Below are positions 17,230 to 26,122 of a stretch of 64,000 nucleotides of DNA, one piece after another. The notes under the pieces were generated by a model. The model searched no databases and was not told the DNA's origin. It worked only from the letters and a program-made list of their open reading frames with translations. Positions within the stretch are counted from its first letter, which is position 1, and every line of letters starts with the position of its first letter. The position numbers and the translations under genes are program-made. This DNA is from Bacteroidales bacterium (GTDB lineage: Bacteria > Bacteroidota > Bacteroidia > Bacteroidales > VadinHA17). The stretch covers positions 62,001 to 126,000 of the forward strand of contig JAJFVL010000029.1 of assembly GCA_021371855.1 (NCBI GenBank). The letters are read 5' to 3'.

Positions 17230-17708
17230 AAAAAATAGCTGTTTTCCCCGGGTCGTTCGATCCATTCACAATCGGGCATGAAGAGATTGTAAAAAGAGGC
17301 TTAAGCTTATTTGATGAGATCATTGTTGCTGTTGGTGCAAACGCACTGAAAAAAAGTTATTACTCCCTTGCAACAAAAAAAGAGATGATAACAAAAGTCT
17401 TTAAGAATGAACCAAGAATAACCGTTGATCATTATGAAGGACTTACTGTTGATTATTGTAAAAAGAAGGGTGCGGATTACCTCCTCAGGGGACTAAGAAC
17501 ATCTGCTGATTTTGAATTTGAAAGAGCTATTGCGCAGATAAACAAAGCTTTGGCTCCAGAAGTAGAAACAGTTTTTCTTCTTACGGCACCTGTGCATACA
17601 CCCGTCAATTCGACTATTGTGCGCGACATAATCAGAAGCGGCGGAGATGCTTCTAAGTTTGTACCTTCAGCTATTAATCTTAAGGACTATATAGGGGAAG
17701 AAGATTAA
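17226..17708 (+). CDS. coaD: Phosphopantetheine adenylyltransferase
   Basis: A 160-residue nucleotidyltransferase of coenzyme A synthesis that converts 4'-phosphopantetheine and ATP to dephospho-CoA and pyrophosphate. The N-terminal PGSFDPFTIGHEEI holds the (H/T)xGH motif, LLRGLRTSADFEFE is typical of the substrate pocket, and HTPVNSTIVRDIIRSGG holds the C-terminal ISSTxVR-like motif. Length fits the family (about 160). Its ATG overlaps the lon stop by four bases (ATGA), so translation is probably coupled to lon. The convergent Nudix gene follows 4 bp after its stop. Confidence 0.97.
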   Translation: MKKIAVFPGSFDPFTIGHEEIVKRGLSLFDEIIVAVGANALKKSYYSLATKKEMITKVFKNEPRITVDHYEGLTVDYCKKKGADYLLRGLRTSADFEFERAIAQINKALAPEVETVFLLTAPVHTPVNSTIVRDIIRSGGDASKFVPSAINLKDYIGEED

Positions 17709-17712
17709 GATA

Positions 17713-18324
17713 TCATGTTCTCAGGACTGAACAGTTGATGAGATCCATCAACGATAACCAGGCTTCGCCTTTGATCTTGTTTAATTCGTCAGGTGAAAGC
17801 CATTTTACTTTGGTAATCCCCTCTTCAGTTTGAGGTTCAGTTATCATTTCCCCGTTGTATTCCATCAGGAACCAATCGGTTCTCTTGAGGTACGATATTC
17901 CTTCCCAGCTGTATGTGTGATAACTTGGGCATATCGGTTTTATGATAGTGTGGCCCTCGAGCCCGGTTTCTTCACTTACTTCCCTGATTGCACACGTTTC
18001 AGGCTCTTCACCTGGTTCGATATGCCCCTTTGGAAGATCGAGCTTTCCTTTCTTTTCAATAAACAGGTATTTGCCTGATGTGTGTCTCACCAAGCCTCCG
18101 GCAGCGTCTACTTCGGTGAAATATATCCTGAACATTTTCCAGAGATGTTTGATGTCGGGGCAATAGATATTAATGGCAGTGTATCTTTTATCTGACTGAA
18201 AATCAGATATTATCTTATAAAGTTCCTTGGTGTCATTGAATTTATGGAATAACCCGTATTTTTGTAATCTGTCAGGTTCAGAACTTAACATTATGAATCT
18301 GTTTTCAAAATGAACTTTATACAT
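17713..18324 (-). CDS. Nudix hydrolase
   Basis: A 203-residue protein. The Nudix box sits mid-protein (GHIEPGEEPETCAIREVSEETGLEG), with all of the Gx5Ex7REUxEExGU residues present, so it should be a Mg-dependent pyrophosphohydrolase. About 100 residues precede the box. The substrate is not predictable; Nudix enzymes cleave nucleotide sugars, dinucleotide polyphosphates or damaged nucleotides. It runs tail-to-tail with coaD (4 bp gap), and its ATG is only 7 bp from the divergent pyrE start, so the two promoters must overlap the opposite coding sequences. Confidence 0.9.
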   Translation of the reverse strand: MYKVHFENRFIMLSSEPDRLQKYGLFHKFNDTKELYKIISDFQSDKRYTAINIYCPDIKHLWKMFRIYFTEVDAAGGLVRHTSGKYLFIEKKGKLDLPKGHIEPGEEPETCAIREVSEETGLEGHTIIKPICPSYHTYSWEGISYLKRTDWFLMEYNGEMITEPQTEEGITKVKWLSPDELNKIKGEAWLSLMDLINCSVLRT

Positions 18325-18331
18325 AATTGTT

Positions 18332-18970
18332 ATGTCAAATTGTGCAAATAAAACAGCTGAATTTCTTTTACAAATTAAAGCAATTAAATTGCAACCGGCA
18401 ACTCCTTTTACATGGGCCTCGGGATGGAAGTCGCCAATTTATTGTGATAACCGGAAAACTCTCTCATTCCCTGAGGTAAGATCCTATATCCGCGATTCTT
18501 TTGCAGCACTTGTGAATGAACTCTATCCACAGGCTGAGGTGATTGCCGGAGTTGCCACAGGAGCAATTGCACATGGAGCTCTTGCTGCAGATAAACTTGG
18601 ACTGCCATTTATATATGTTCGTTCAGGAGCAAAGGAACATGGCCTGGGGAACCAGATTGAAGGATATTTTGAACCAGGACAGAAAGTTGTAGTTATTGAA
18701 GATCTGATATCTACAGGAGGCAGCAGCCTGAGTGCAGTCAGAGCCCTCAGGGAAGCAGGTTGTGAAGTGCTTGGCATGGTTGCAGTATTCACTTACGAAT
18801 TTGAAAAAGCATCTGATGCATTTGCTGCTGAAAATTGCACACTGCATACTCTGAGCAACTATTCCGTTCTTGTTGATACTGCTGTTAAAACAGGTTATAT
18901 TGGCCAGACAGAAGTGGAGACATTGAGAAAATGGAGGATCGATCCTTCAGTATGGGGAACAAAACAGTAA
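18332..18970 (+). CDS. pyrE: Orotate phosphoribosyltransferase
   Basis: A 212-residue enzyme of pyrimidine synthesis that joins orotate and PRPP to give OMP. The N-terminus ATPFTWASGWKSPIYCDNR is the orotate-binding signature, and the PRPP-binding motif is VVVIEDLISTGGSS. Length matches the family. The ATG at 18332 agrees with the usual N-terminus and lies 7 bp from the divergent Nudix start. An SRPBCC gene follows after 6 bp and is probably co-transcribed. Confidence 0.97.
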   Translation: MSNCANKTAEFLLQIKAIKLQPATPFTWASGWKSPIYCDNRKTLSFPEVRSYIRDSFAALVNELYPQAEVIAGVATGAIAHGALAADKLGLPFIYVRSGAKEHGLGNQIEGYFEPGQKVVVIEDLISTGGSSLSAVRALREAGCEVLGMVAVFTYEFEKASDAFAAENCTLHTLSNYSVLVDTAVKTGYIGQTEVETLRKWRIDPSVWGTKQ

Positions 18971-18976
18971 TTTACT

Positions 18977-19408
18977 ATGACAAATCTATCACAATTTGAA
19001 AGCAGATCCGGTCAGTTAACATGCAGACCTGAGGAGCTGTACCGTTTTGTTACTGATATCAGAAATTTTGAAAGGTTTGTACCTCAGGGAATAATAAATA
19101 ACTGGCAGGCTGAAAAAGGATCGTGCAGTTTCACTTTATCAATGATTGGACCTGTCGGATTACGGCTGGCTGAAACTGAGATAAATAATAAGGTGGTTTA
19201 CAACGGAGATGCACTGAAGAAAAATGACTTTTCACTTGTTATTAATATTTCAAGTAGCATTAATAACTCTGCTGAAGTAAAGGTTCAGCTGAATGCAGAT
19301 CTTAATCCAATGCTGAAGATGGTGGCAGCGAAACCAATTGCCCAATTCCTGGAAACCCTTATAAATGAAATGGAAGGATTCAAAGAATGGAAAGATATTA
19401 AAGGATAA
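18977..19408 (+). CDS. SRPBCC (START-like) family protein
   Basis: A 143-residue soluble protein with the helix-grip pattern of SRPBCC/CoxG/polyketide-cyclase-like domains. An N-terminal strand is followed by the helix EELYRFVTDIRNFERFVP and then a series of antiparallel strands. A long C-terminal helix (PMLKMVAAKPIAQFLETLINEMEGF) closes the cavity. It should bind a hydrophobic ligand; no ligand is known. It is placed 6 bp after pyrE, an arrangement that suggests co-transcription. Its end overlaps the end of birA (opposite strand) by 11 bp. Confidence 0.75.
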   Translation: MTNLSQFESRSGQLTCRPEELYRFVTDIRNFERFVPQGIINNWQAEKGSCSFTLSMIGPVGLRLAETEINNKVVYNGDALKKNDFSLVINISSSINNSAEVKVQLNADLNPMLKMVAAKPIAQFLETLINEMEGFKEWKDIKG

Positions 19409-20138
19409 AATCAACCTCTTTGAAAGTGTACTCATTGGTTTTCCCATTTTCCTGTTCGATTTGCAGCCTGCCAAAATCAGTTACTGATATTATTCGACCG
19501 GTATAAATACCATTTGAATCTCTGAAGCTATACCATCTGTTCAAACGGAAGAGTAGGGTTACATAATCTTCCTTTATGTGGATAAGTTCTCCGGCTATCA
19601 ATTGTTTATACCTTTTGTCAAGATCTGAAATCAATTGTTTGAGACAGGTTTTAAGGTCAAAATCTTTTCCTGTAATCATCCTGAGAGAAACAGGATTTGG
19701 AGCATCACTTAAAAATTTATCCTGGTTGATGTTTAACCCGATTCCAGCAACAGAGTTCTCAATCAGGCCTCCCATTATTGAATTTTCGATTAAGATACCT
19801 GCTATTTTGTCATTACCCACATAAATGTCATTCGGCCACTTTATTGCACAAACAGGAATATATCTCTTTAAAAAATCACAAATTCCAAGCGAGATTGCCA
19901 TTGAAATATAGAACTGATCGGAAGGATTGATCATCGAAGGGAATAGTATTATGCTTATTAATAAGTTTTTACCGTCTTCACTTTCCCATCTGTTACCCTT
20001 CTGTCCCTTCCCTGATGTCTGAAAATTAGTGTATACAACAGACCCCTCAGGAACATCACTGTTCTTTAAAAGAAGAGTGGCATAAGTATTTGTTGATGAC
20101 AGATTTTTAATGAAAAATATTTTGGATCCTATTATCAT
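19398..20138 (-). CDS. birA: Biotin-[acetyl-CoA-carboxylase] ligase
   Basis: About 246 residues, catalytic domain only (group I, no N-terminal HTH), so it attaches biotin to acceptor proteins but should not repress a bio operon. The biotin/ATP loop is SGKGQKGNRWES (variant of GRGRRGR) and the substrate motif is IKWPNDIYVGNDKIAGILIE. The open frame extends to 20279, but the ATG at 20138 (MIIGSKIFFIKNLSSTNTYA) fits the family's N-terminus, and the extra upstream residues look non-coding. Divergent from rsfS; overlaps the SRPBCC gene tail-to-tail. Confidence 0.92.
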   Translation of the reverse strand: MIIGSKIFFIKNLSSTNTYATLLLKNSDVPEGSVVYTNFQTSGKGQKGNRWESEDGKNLLISIILFPSMINPSDQFYISMAISLGICDFLKRYIPVCAIKWPNDIYVGNDKIAGILIENSIMGGLIENSVAGIGLNINQDKFLSDAPNPVSLRMITGKDFDLKTCLKQLISDLDKRYKQLIAGELIHIKEDYVTLLFRLNRWYSFRDSNGIYTGRIISVTDFGRLQIEQENGKTNEYTFKEVDFIL

Positions 20139-20257
20139 GATTAGCTTATAGTTAAAAAATATTATGATCTTTTTATTCTTAGGATTGTTTAGTTTGATAT
20201 GATTGGCATTTAAATTGCAAAAGTGATTTACTATGACAAAAATACGGATAAAAGTGG

Positions 20258-20265
20258 TACCTTTG
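20258..20265 (+). promoter_or_regulatory. Bacteroidota -7 promoter element for rsfS-ftsH
   Basis: TACCTTTG fits TAnnTTTG exactly, 29 nt before the rsfS ATG. The -33 region holds TATG at a slightly long spacing. Confidence 0.55.
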
Positions 20266-20293
20266 CGGCAGAATATCAAACTGATAAATATTG

Positions 20294-20665
20294 ATGAAGA
20301 AAAGATCTGACGGAGCTGACGTTCTTTTAGGAAGCGTTATAAAAGGAATTTTTGAAAAGAAAGGACAATATGTTCTGAAAATTGATTTACGCAAACTTGA
20401 TAATAGAATTGCAGATTATTTTATTATTTGTCATGCCTCTTCAGGGACACAGGTAAGTGCAATATGTGATTCCGTGGAAGACACTGTAATAAAAGAAACA
20501 AGAGAGAAACCTCTCCATATTGAGGGTCTTGACAATAATTTCTGGGTACTTCTTGATTATGGTGACATAATTGTTCATATATTTCTTGAAGAGTACAGAA
20601 ATTTTTACAGTCTGGAATCACTTTGGGCTGATGCATCTATTGAAGTTATGGAAGATAAAATCTAG
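20294..20665 (+). CDS. rsfS: Ribosomal silencing factor RsfS
   Basis: A 123-residue DUF143/Iojap protein that binds ribosomal protein L14 and blocks subunit joining when nutrients run short. The core DYFIICHASSGTQVSAICDSVED and the LDYGDIIVHIFLEEYRNFYSLESLW segment are diagnostic. A TTG lies just before the ATG, and ATG 20294 is the likely start. It is the first gene of a same-strand run with ftsH (14 bp gap), cdsA, psd and the flavodiiron gene. rsfS next to ftsH is a common Bacteroidota order. Confidence 0.95.
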   Translation: MKKRSDGADVLLGSVIKGIFEKKGQYVLKIDLRKLDNRIADYFIICHASSGTQVSAICDSVEDTVIKETREKPLHIEGLDNNFWVLLDYGDIIVHIFLEEYRNFYSLESLWADASIEVMEDKI

Positions 20666-20679
20666 AAAGCTTAAGATTT

Positions 20680-22845
20680 ATGGCAGAAAACACAAATAAT
20701 AATCAGGGATCCGATAAAAAATCTGATAAGAGTATTAAACCACGTTTTAATACTAACTGGATTTTTTTAGTCCTTGCAGGATCGGTCATTCTTTTTCAAC
20801 TTTTTTACGGAGGGAAAGCAATCCAAAAAGCGACTACAAACCAGATCAAGGATATGATCGCCAACCACGATATTGAAAAGATAAATGTTGTCAATAAAGA
20901 TCAGGCTGAAATCTTTCTGAAGAAAGAGGCTCTCGAGTCAGGCAGATATCCAAAATTGCCAAAGCCCTCCAGCGGGTTTATGATGGCAGAACCTAAACCA
21001 AACTATACATATAATATTGGTGATATCAGCAGTTTTGAACCTTTCATACTTGAGGCTCAGAAAACTGCCGGATATGCAGAGAAAGAGCTTATCTATCCGG
21101 AGTATATTACACGTAAAAATTATTTTGGCGAGGTTCTCTCGTGGTTGCTGTTTCCTGCATTATTAATTATTCTCTGGTTGTTTCTCATGAAACGGATGGC
21201 CGGCGGAGGTGCTGGTGGAGCAGGAGGTATTTTCAGTGTAGGCAAATCACGCGCACAGATATTTGATAAGGATAACAATGTTAAGTTGAACTTCAGCGAT
21301 GTTGCGGGTCTCGAAGAGGCTAAAACAGAAGTTATGGAGATCGTTGATTTTCTTAAGAATCCTAAAAAATACACTCAGCTGGGAGGTAAAATTCCCAAAG
21401 GTGCTTTATTAATAGGCCCTCCGGGGACAGGAAAAACGATGCTTGCAAAAGCTGTTGCAGGAGAAGCAAACGTACCATTCTTTTCAATATCTGGATCTGA
21501 TTTCGTCGAAATGTTTGTAGGCGTTGGTGCTTCAAGAGTAAGGGATCTTTTTAAACAGGCAAAGGAAAAAGCACCATGTATTGTCTTTATTGATGAGATA
21601 GATGCAGTAGGCCGTGCAAGAGGACGTAATGCAAATTTCGGATCAAACGATGAGAGAGAAAATACTCTAAATCAGCTCCTTACGGAAATGGATGGTTTCG
21701 GAACAAATATGGGAGTGATAATACTGGCCGCCACAAACAGGGCAGACATACTTGACAGGGCTCTGCTTCGTGCCGGACGGTTCGATCGTCAGATTCATGT
21801 TGAATTACCTGATCTTACCGAAAGGGAAGCTATATTTAAAGTTCATCTTCGCCCTTTAAAACTTGAAAAGGATTTTGATGTTGCATACATGGCGAAGCAG
21901 ACTCCGGGTTTCTCGGGTGCAGATATTGCTAATGTTTGTAATGAATCGGCACTTATTGCAGCCCGTAAAAACAAGCATATTGTTGAAAAACAGGATTTTC
22001 TCGATGCTATCGACCGTATTATAGGTGGCCTTGAAAGGAAAACCAAGATCATTTCTGCGTCTGAGAAAAAGGCAATTGCATATCACGAAGCAGGACATGC
22101 TACTGTAAGCTGGATGCTTGAATATGCAAGTCCGCTTCTTAAGGTGACCATAATTCCCCGTGGAAAGGCTCTTGGTGCAGCATGGTATCTTCCCGAAGAA
22201 CGGCAGCTTACAACACGCGAGCAGATTCTCGATGAATTGGCATATGCCCTTGGAGGAAGAGCCTGCGAAGAACTTATCTTCAAGAAAATTTCAACAGGTG
22301 CATTGAACGATCTCGAGAAAGTTACAAAGCAGGCTTATGCTATGGTATCATTCTTTGGAATGAGTGAAAAGGTCGGGAATATTAGTTTCTATGATTCATC
22401 GGGACAATCAGATTTCGGATTTACAAAACCATATAGTGAAAAGACCGCAGAACTGATTGATCAGGAAGTCAATCAGATAATTACGGAATCATATGCACGT
22501 GCAACGGATGTCCTTAAAAACAATATGAAAGGATTGACTGAACTTGCAGAACTTCTTCTTGATAAAGAGGTTATATTCAGCGAAGATCTTGAGAGAATTT
22601 TTGGCAAACGGAAAGCCGATTTAATTAAGGAAGAAAAAGAGGCACAGGAAAAAGCTCAAAGCAAATCAAAAACCAGGGTTGCTGAAAAAAAACCGGAAAA
22701 GGAAAAAGAAGATAAGAAAGAGAAAAAATCAGGTAAGTCATCTCAGGGAAAAGCAAAAACGGAATCAAAAAAATCAGATACTGTCACAGAAAAGCAGACT
22801 TCTAAAAAAGCTTTAAGAAAGTCGAAAACAAAAGATAAAGAATAA
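20680..22845 (+). CDS. ftsH: ATP-dependent zinc metalloprotease FtsH
   Basis: A 721-residue membrane-anchored AAA+ protease. There are two N-terminal transmembrane helices (about 26-44 and 150-170) flanking a periplasmic domain. Walker A is GPPGTGKT (246-253), Walker B is [11 protein letters not shown], and the second region of homology follows. The zinc site is HEAGH (469-473). It degrades membrane and short-lived cytosolic proteins. The C-terminal ~75 residues are an unusually long Lys/Glu/Ser-rich tail, probably disordered. It is the central gene of the rsfS-ftsH-cdsA run. Confidence 0.97.
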   Translation: MAENTNNNQGSDKKSDKSIKPRFNTNWIFLVLAGSVILFQLFYGGKAIQKATTNQIKDMIANHDIEKINVVNKDQAEIFLKKEALESGRYPKLPKPSSGFMMAEPKPNYTYNIGDISSFEPFILEAQKTAGYAEKELIYPEYITRKNYFGEVLSWLLFPALLIILWLFLMKRMAGGGAGGAGGIFSVGKSRAQIFDKDNNVKLNFSDVAGLEEAKTEVMEIVDFLKNPKKYTQLGGKIPKGALLIGPPGTGKTMLAKAVAGEANVPFFSISGSDFVEMFVGVGASRVRDLFKQAKEKAPCIVFIDEIDAVGRARGRNANFGSNDERENTLNQLLTEMDGFGTNMGVIILAATNRADILDRALLRAGRFDRQIHVELPDLTEREAIFKVHLRPLKLEKDFDVAYMAKQTPGFSGADIANVCNESALIAARKNKHIVEKQDFLDAIDRIIGGLERKTKIISASEKKAIAYHEAGHATVSWMLEYASPLLKVTIIPRGKALGAAWYLPEERQLTTREQILDELAYALGGRACEELIFKKISTGALNDLEKVTKQAYAMVSFFGMSEKVGNISFYDSSGQSDFGFTKPYSEKTAELIDQEVNQIITESYARATDVLKNNMKGLTELAELLLDKEVIFSEDLERIFGKRKADLIKEEKEAQEKAQSKSKTRVAEKKPEKEKEDKKEKKSGKSSQGKAKTESKKSDTVTEKQTSKKALRKSKTKDKE

Positions 22846-22857
22846 TTTACTGAAATT

Positions 22858-23700
22858 TTGAATAATTTTTTCAGACGGACCCTGACCGGAGCATGGATAG
22901 TAATATTCATATTGGGTGGATTGTGGCTTCATCCGGTTTCTTTTTTTCTGACCGGGCTCGTACTGCTTATAGGAGCTCAGTATGAGTATTTTAAATTGGT
23001 AAGGATTACCGGGGCAAGGCCTCAGATGATTCCTGGAATTATTACCGGTATAATTACATACGTAATATCAACACTGATTGCCACAGATCTGATACCCGTC
23101 AACTCGTTCCTTGTTCTGATCCCAGTAATGTCAATAATTATAGTTGTGGAAATCTACAGGAAACAGGAGAAACCATTTGACTCATTGGCGCATACTTTTT
23201 TTTCAGTGCTTTATGCTGCTGTTCCTTTTTCAATGTTTCCCTTCTCGGCATTCTCCCGCACCGGACTTAATTCATTGCTTCCTCATGGTAATATTATTTT
23301 TTCACCCGGGATAATAATAGGTTTTTTTATAATTCTCTGGGCAAACGACACGGGTGCTTATCTGTCAGGGGTATCTTTCGGACGTCATAAAATGATAGTA
23401 CGCCTGTCTCCAAAGAAAACATGGGAAGGTTTTCTGGGAGGATGTATTGTTGCTGCCCTTATTGCCTGGCTGCTTTCAGACTGGCTGGGAGGAGTTGATA
23501 AAATGAACTGGGTAATCATCTCTGTAATTATATCTGTAGCAGGAACATATGGTGATATTGCTGAGTCGATGCTGAAAAGAAGTGCCTGCGTTAAGGATTC
23601 GGGTTCTATTTTACCTGGTCACGGTGGACTTCTCGACAGGTTCGACAGTACTATATTATCTTTTCCATTAGTATATCTTTTTATTTTACTTTTTGGATGA
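22858..23700 (+). CDS. cdsA: Phosphatidate cytidylyltransferase
   Basis: A 280-residue inner-membrane enzyme that makes CDP-diacylglycerol from CTP and phosphatidate, feeding psd/pssA products. Eight or so hydrophobic helices are present. The C-terminal CDS signature reads SACVKDSGSILPGHGGLLDRFDST. SPKKTWEG is the other conserved block. The start must be TTG (22858), because an in-frame stop lies just upstream and the next Met is about residue 57. It follows ftsH by 12 bp. Confidence 0.94.
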   Translation: MNNFFRRTLTGAWIVIFILGGLWLHPVSFFLTGLVLLIGAQYEYFKLVRITGARPQMIPGIITGIITYVISTLIATDLIPVNSFLVLIPVMSIIIVVEIYRKQEKPFDSLAHTFFSVLYAAVPFSMFPFSAFSRTGLNSLLPHGNIIFSPGIIIGFFIILWANDTGAYLSGVSFGRHKMIVRLSPKKTWEGFLGGCIVAALIAWLLSDWLGGVDKMNWVIISVIISVAGTYGDIAESMLKRSACVKDSGSILPGHGGLLDRFDSTILSFPLVYLFILLFG

Positions 23701-23739
23701 TTTAAAGGACTTGATTAGTTTTGTGTAAATTATATTAAA

Positions 23740-24402
23740 ATGAGCATTCATAAGGAAGGTTATAAAATACTGGCTTTCGGCTTTTTAATTTTGCTGATAC
23801 TTAATATTGTTGTAAATTTCATCTGGGCAGATCTTGAACTTGTGAGATGGGCATTTATTATCTGCTCTCTGATGCTTTATATCTTTTTACTCTTTTTCTT
23901 CCGTTTGCCGGCAAGGACGCTTAATCCCGATCCGGGAATTATATATGCACCTGCTGATGGCAAAGTTGTTGTAATTGAAGAGACAATGGAGAAGGAGTAT
24001 TTTAAGGATATGCGTCTTCAGGTTTCAATTTTCATGTCTCCCTTTAACATGCACAGTAACAAGTATCCGGTATCGGGACGGATCAAATTTGTGGGCTACC
24101 ATCCGGGAGTGAATATGGTTGCATGGCATCCGAAATCATCTGAGTTGAACGAGAGAAGCACTATTGTCATTGAAACAAAAGATGGGATTGAAATATTAGT
24201 AAGACAGATAGCCGGAGCAGTTGCAAGGAGAATAGTTACATATTCAAAAGAAAATCAGGATGTTATCCAGGGTGAAGAATTGGGGTTCATTAAATTCGGA
24301 TCGCGTGTTGATATGTTTTTACCTATCGGGACTGAAGTCGAGATCCCTATCCTTCAGGAAGTAAGAGCAAACAAGACTATAATAGCCAGAATCAGAAAAT
24401 GA
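23740..24402 (+). CDS. psd: Phosphatidylserine decarboxylase family protein
   Basis: A 220-residue short-form PSD. There are N-terminal membrane helices (about 9-30 and 36-55), then PADGKVVVIEE and SPFNMHSNKYPVSG. The autocatalytic segment FGSRVDMFLP is where cleavage before Ser188 would generate the pyruvoyl group. It converts phosphatidylserine to phosphatidylethanolamine. It follows cdsA and thus links two steps of phospholipid synthesis; pssA, the intermediate step, is about 7 kb away on the other strand. Its stop overlaps the flavodiiron start (ATGA). Confidence 0.93.
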   Translation: MSIHKEGYKILAFGFLILLILNIVVNFIWADLELVRWAFIICSLMLYIFLLFFFRLPARTLNPDPGIIYAPADGKVVVIEETMEKEYFKDMRLQVSIFMSPFNMHSNKYPVSGRIKFVGYHPGVNMVAWHPKSSELNERSTIVIETKDGIEILVRQIAGAVARRIVTYSKENQDVIQGEELGFIKFGSRVDMFLPIGTEVEIPILQEVRANKTIIARIRK

Positions 24403-25655
24403 TTATAGATATGGGAAAGACAGATGACGAAGTAATTGACGTTACACCTGATGTAAAGTGGATTGGAATACGCGATTATGACATCAGAACCTTTGATATA
24501 GTTATGAGTACCGAATACGGTACAACTTATAACTCATATTTTATTGATGCAGAAAAGAAGACAATAATTGATGTTGCCAAAGAAAAATTCATTGACATTT
24601 ATCTGACAAAACTAAGATCTGTTGCCAATCCTGAAGAGCTCCAGTATATAATTATTAACCATACTGAACCTGACCACACGGGAAGTTTAAGGATTCTCCT
24701 CGATCTGGCCCCATCAGCTACGGTTGTCGGCAGCGGAAATGCAATCAGGTACCTGCAGGATATTGTTAATAAACCCTTTAAATCATTGGCGGTTAAAGAT
24801 GGCGATACTCTTGACCTTGGGAACAACAAAACACTGAAATTCATATCAGCACCTAACTTGCATTGGCCCGATTCAATATTTACTTTACTGGTGGAAGAAA
24901 AGATCTTATTCACATGCGATTCGTTTGGTGCTCATTTCTGTTCATCTGAGATGTTCAGCGAGTTTTCAGAGGTTTATACAGATGCATTTAAATATTATTT
25001 TGACGTTATACTGAAACCATTCAGCAGGTTCATGCTGAAAGCAATCGAAAAGATAAAACCCCTGGATATTGATTTTATCTGTACCGGGCATGGACCTATC
25101 CACAGGGAAAACATAGGAAAAGCTATTGAACTTTCGGAAAAATATTCAAGGCAATATCTTAATAGTACTACGGAGCGGGACCATAATAATATTCTGATAA
25201 CTTATGTATCGGCTTATGGTTACACAAAAAAAGCAGCTGAATATATTGCTGAAGGAATTCTTGAAAACAAAGGTCTGAATGTTGAAATTGCTGATATTGA
25301 AAATATTGATTTAGGTGAATTGGAATCAAAAATAGTTAAGGCCGATGCTATCCTTGTTGGTTCTCCCACTATTAACCAGAATACATTATTACCCATATAT
25401 AAATTGTTCGCTCTGATAAATCCTATAAGAGACAAAGGCAAGTTAGGAGGAGCTTTTGGATCGTATGGATGGAGCGGTGAGGCTTCAAAAATAATTGCCG
25501 AAAACCTCCGGTTTCTTAAACTGAATGTATTTGAAAGGACTGAAGCATTTAAATTTGCCCCCGGGGAAGGTCCTAAAAAGGAATCTTTAACAGACTTCGG
25601 AAAGGCATTTGCCGGAAAGTTCATTGAAGAATATAATAAAAAAGAAAGAGGTTGA
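24399..25655 (+). CDS. Flavodiiron protein (FprA family A-type flavoprotein)
   Basis: A 418-residue two-domain enzyme. The N-terminal metallo-beta-lactamase-like domain carries diiron ligands HTEPDH (88-93), DSFGAHF and GHGPIH. A C-terminal flavodoxin domain (from about residue 265, ILITYVSAYGYTKKAAEYIAEGI) binds FMN. Such proteins reduce O2 to water or NO to N2O in the cytoplasm of anaerobes. Its ATG overlaps the psd stop, so translation appears coupled; ATG 24411 is an alternative. No fused rubredoxin domain is present, so the electron donor is encoded elsewhere. Confidence 0.95.
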   Translation: MIIDMGKTDDEVIDVTPDVKWIGIRDYDIRTFDIVMSTEYGTTYNSYFIDAEKKTIIDVAKEKFIDIYLTKLRSVANPEELQYIIINHTEPDHTGSLRILLDLAPSATVVGSGNAIRYLQDIVNKPFKSLAVKDGDTLDLGNNKTLKFISAPNLHWPDSIFTLLVEEKILFTCDSFGAHFCSSEMFSEFSEVYTDAFKYYFDVILKPFSRFMLKAIEKIKPLDIDFICTGHGPIHRENIGKAIELSEKYSRQYLNSTTERDHNNILITYVSAYGYTKKAAEYIAEGILENKGLNVEIADIENIDLGELESKIVKADAILVGSPTINQNTLLPIYKLFALINPIRDKGKLGGAFGSYGWSGEASKIIAENLRFLKLNVFERTEAFKFAPGEGPKKESLTDFGKAFAGKFIEEYNKKERG

Positions 25656-25671
25656 TTGCTCAACCTCTTTT
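25645..25671. terminator. Bidirectional terminator overlapping the flavodiiron stop codon
   Basis: Perfect 11-bp stem AAAGAGGTTGA / TCAACCTCTTT with a TTGC loop, with T-rich sequence after it on each strand. The left arm contains the TGA stop of the flavodiiron gene, and hsp20 ends 12 bp to the right on the minus strand. Confidence 0.88.
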
Positions 25672-25682
25672 CATTTCTTTAA

Positions 25683-26108
25683 TTATGAAATCTTAACCTG
25701 TCTGGCTAATTTGTTCTTGTCCTCTTCCTGTTTTGGAAGCCCGATTGATAGAATTCCTTCTTTATAGTTTGCTTCGATCTTATCCCTGTTTACATTTTCA
25801 GGAATGTAGAAACTTCTGCAGAACGATGAAAAGCTGAACTCTTTCCTCTTATATCCGTCTTTGTCGTCTTCGCTTTCTTTCTTGGTCTCCGATGAAATTG
25901 TGAGAACATCCTCGTTAATGTCGATCTTCAGATCTTTCTTGTCCACTCCGGGAATTGCAAGTTCAAGAATATAATTCTTTTCATCTTCCCTGATGTTTAC
26001 AGCTGGCATTGAGCTTGTTCTGTTCGATAATACCGGAAAAAAATCCTCGTCAAAAAGATCAGACATGTAAAACGGATTTAAACTTCTTTTGCTAATTGTT
26101 GGTAACAT
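25683..26108 (-). CDS. Small heat shock protein, Hsp20/alpha-crystallin family
   Basis: A 141-residue ATP-independent holdase. The alpha-crystallin domain covers about 38-135, with PAVNIREDEKNYILELAIPGVDKKDLKIDI at its start and YKEGILSIGLPK near the end; the C-terminal I-x-I-type segment is VKIS. The N-terminal arm is short. It has a strong Shine-Dalgarno (AGGAGG, 8 nt before ATG), unlike nearly all other genes in the window. It shares a bidirectional terminator with the flavodiiron gene. Confidence 0.95.
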   Translation of the reverse strand: MLPTISKRSLNPFYMSDLFDEDFFPVLSNRTSSMPAVNIREDEKNYILELAIPGVDKKDLKIDINEDVLTISSETKKESEDDKDGYKRKEFSFSSFCRSFYIPENVNRDKIEANYKEGILSIGLPKQEEDKNKLARQVKIS

Positions 26109-26116
26109 GATTTTGT

Positions 26117-26122
26117 CCTCCT
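26117..26122 (-). promoter_or_regulatory. Strong Shine-Dalgarno site of hsp20
   Basis: AGGAGG on the minus strand, 8 nt before the hsp20 ATG (26106-26108). Such full anti-16S complementarity is rare here and stands out against the A/T-rich leaders of neighbouring genes. Confidence 0.8.

Noticed and set aside
20139..20279. 47-codon N-terminal extension of birA (possible HTH domain)
   Set aside because: It is A/T-rich and hydrophobic with no helix-turn-helix pattern, and overlaps the rsfS promoter; the family start is at 20138.
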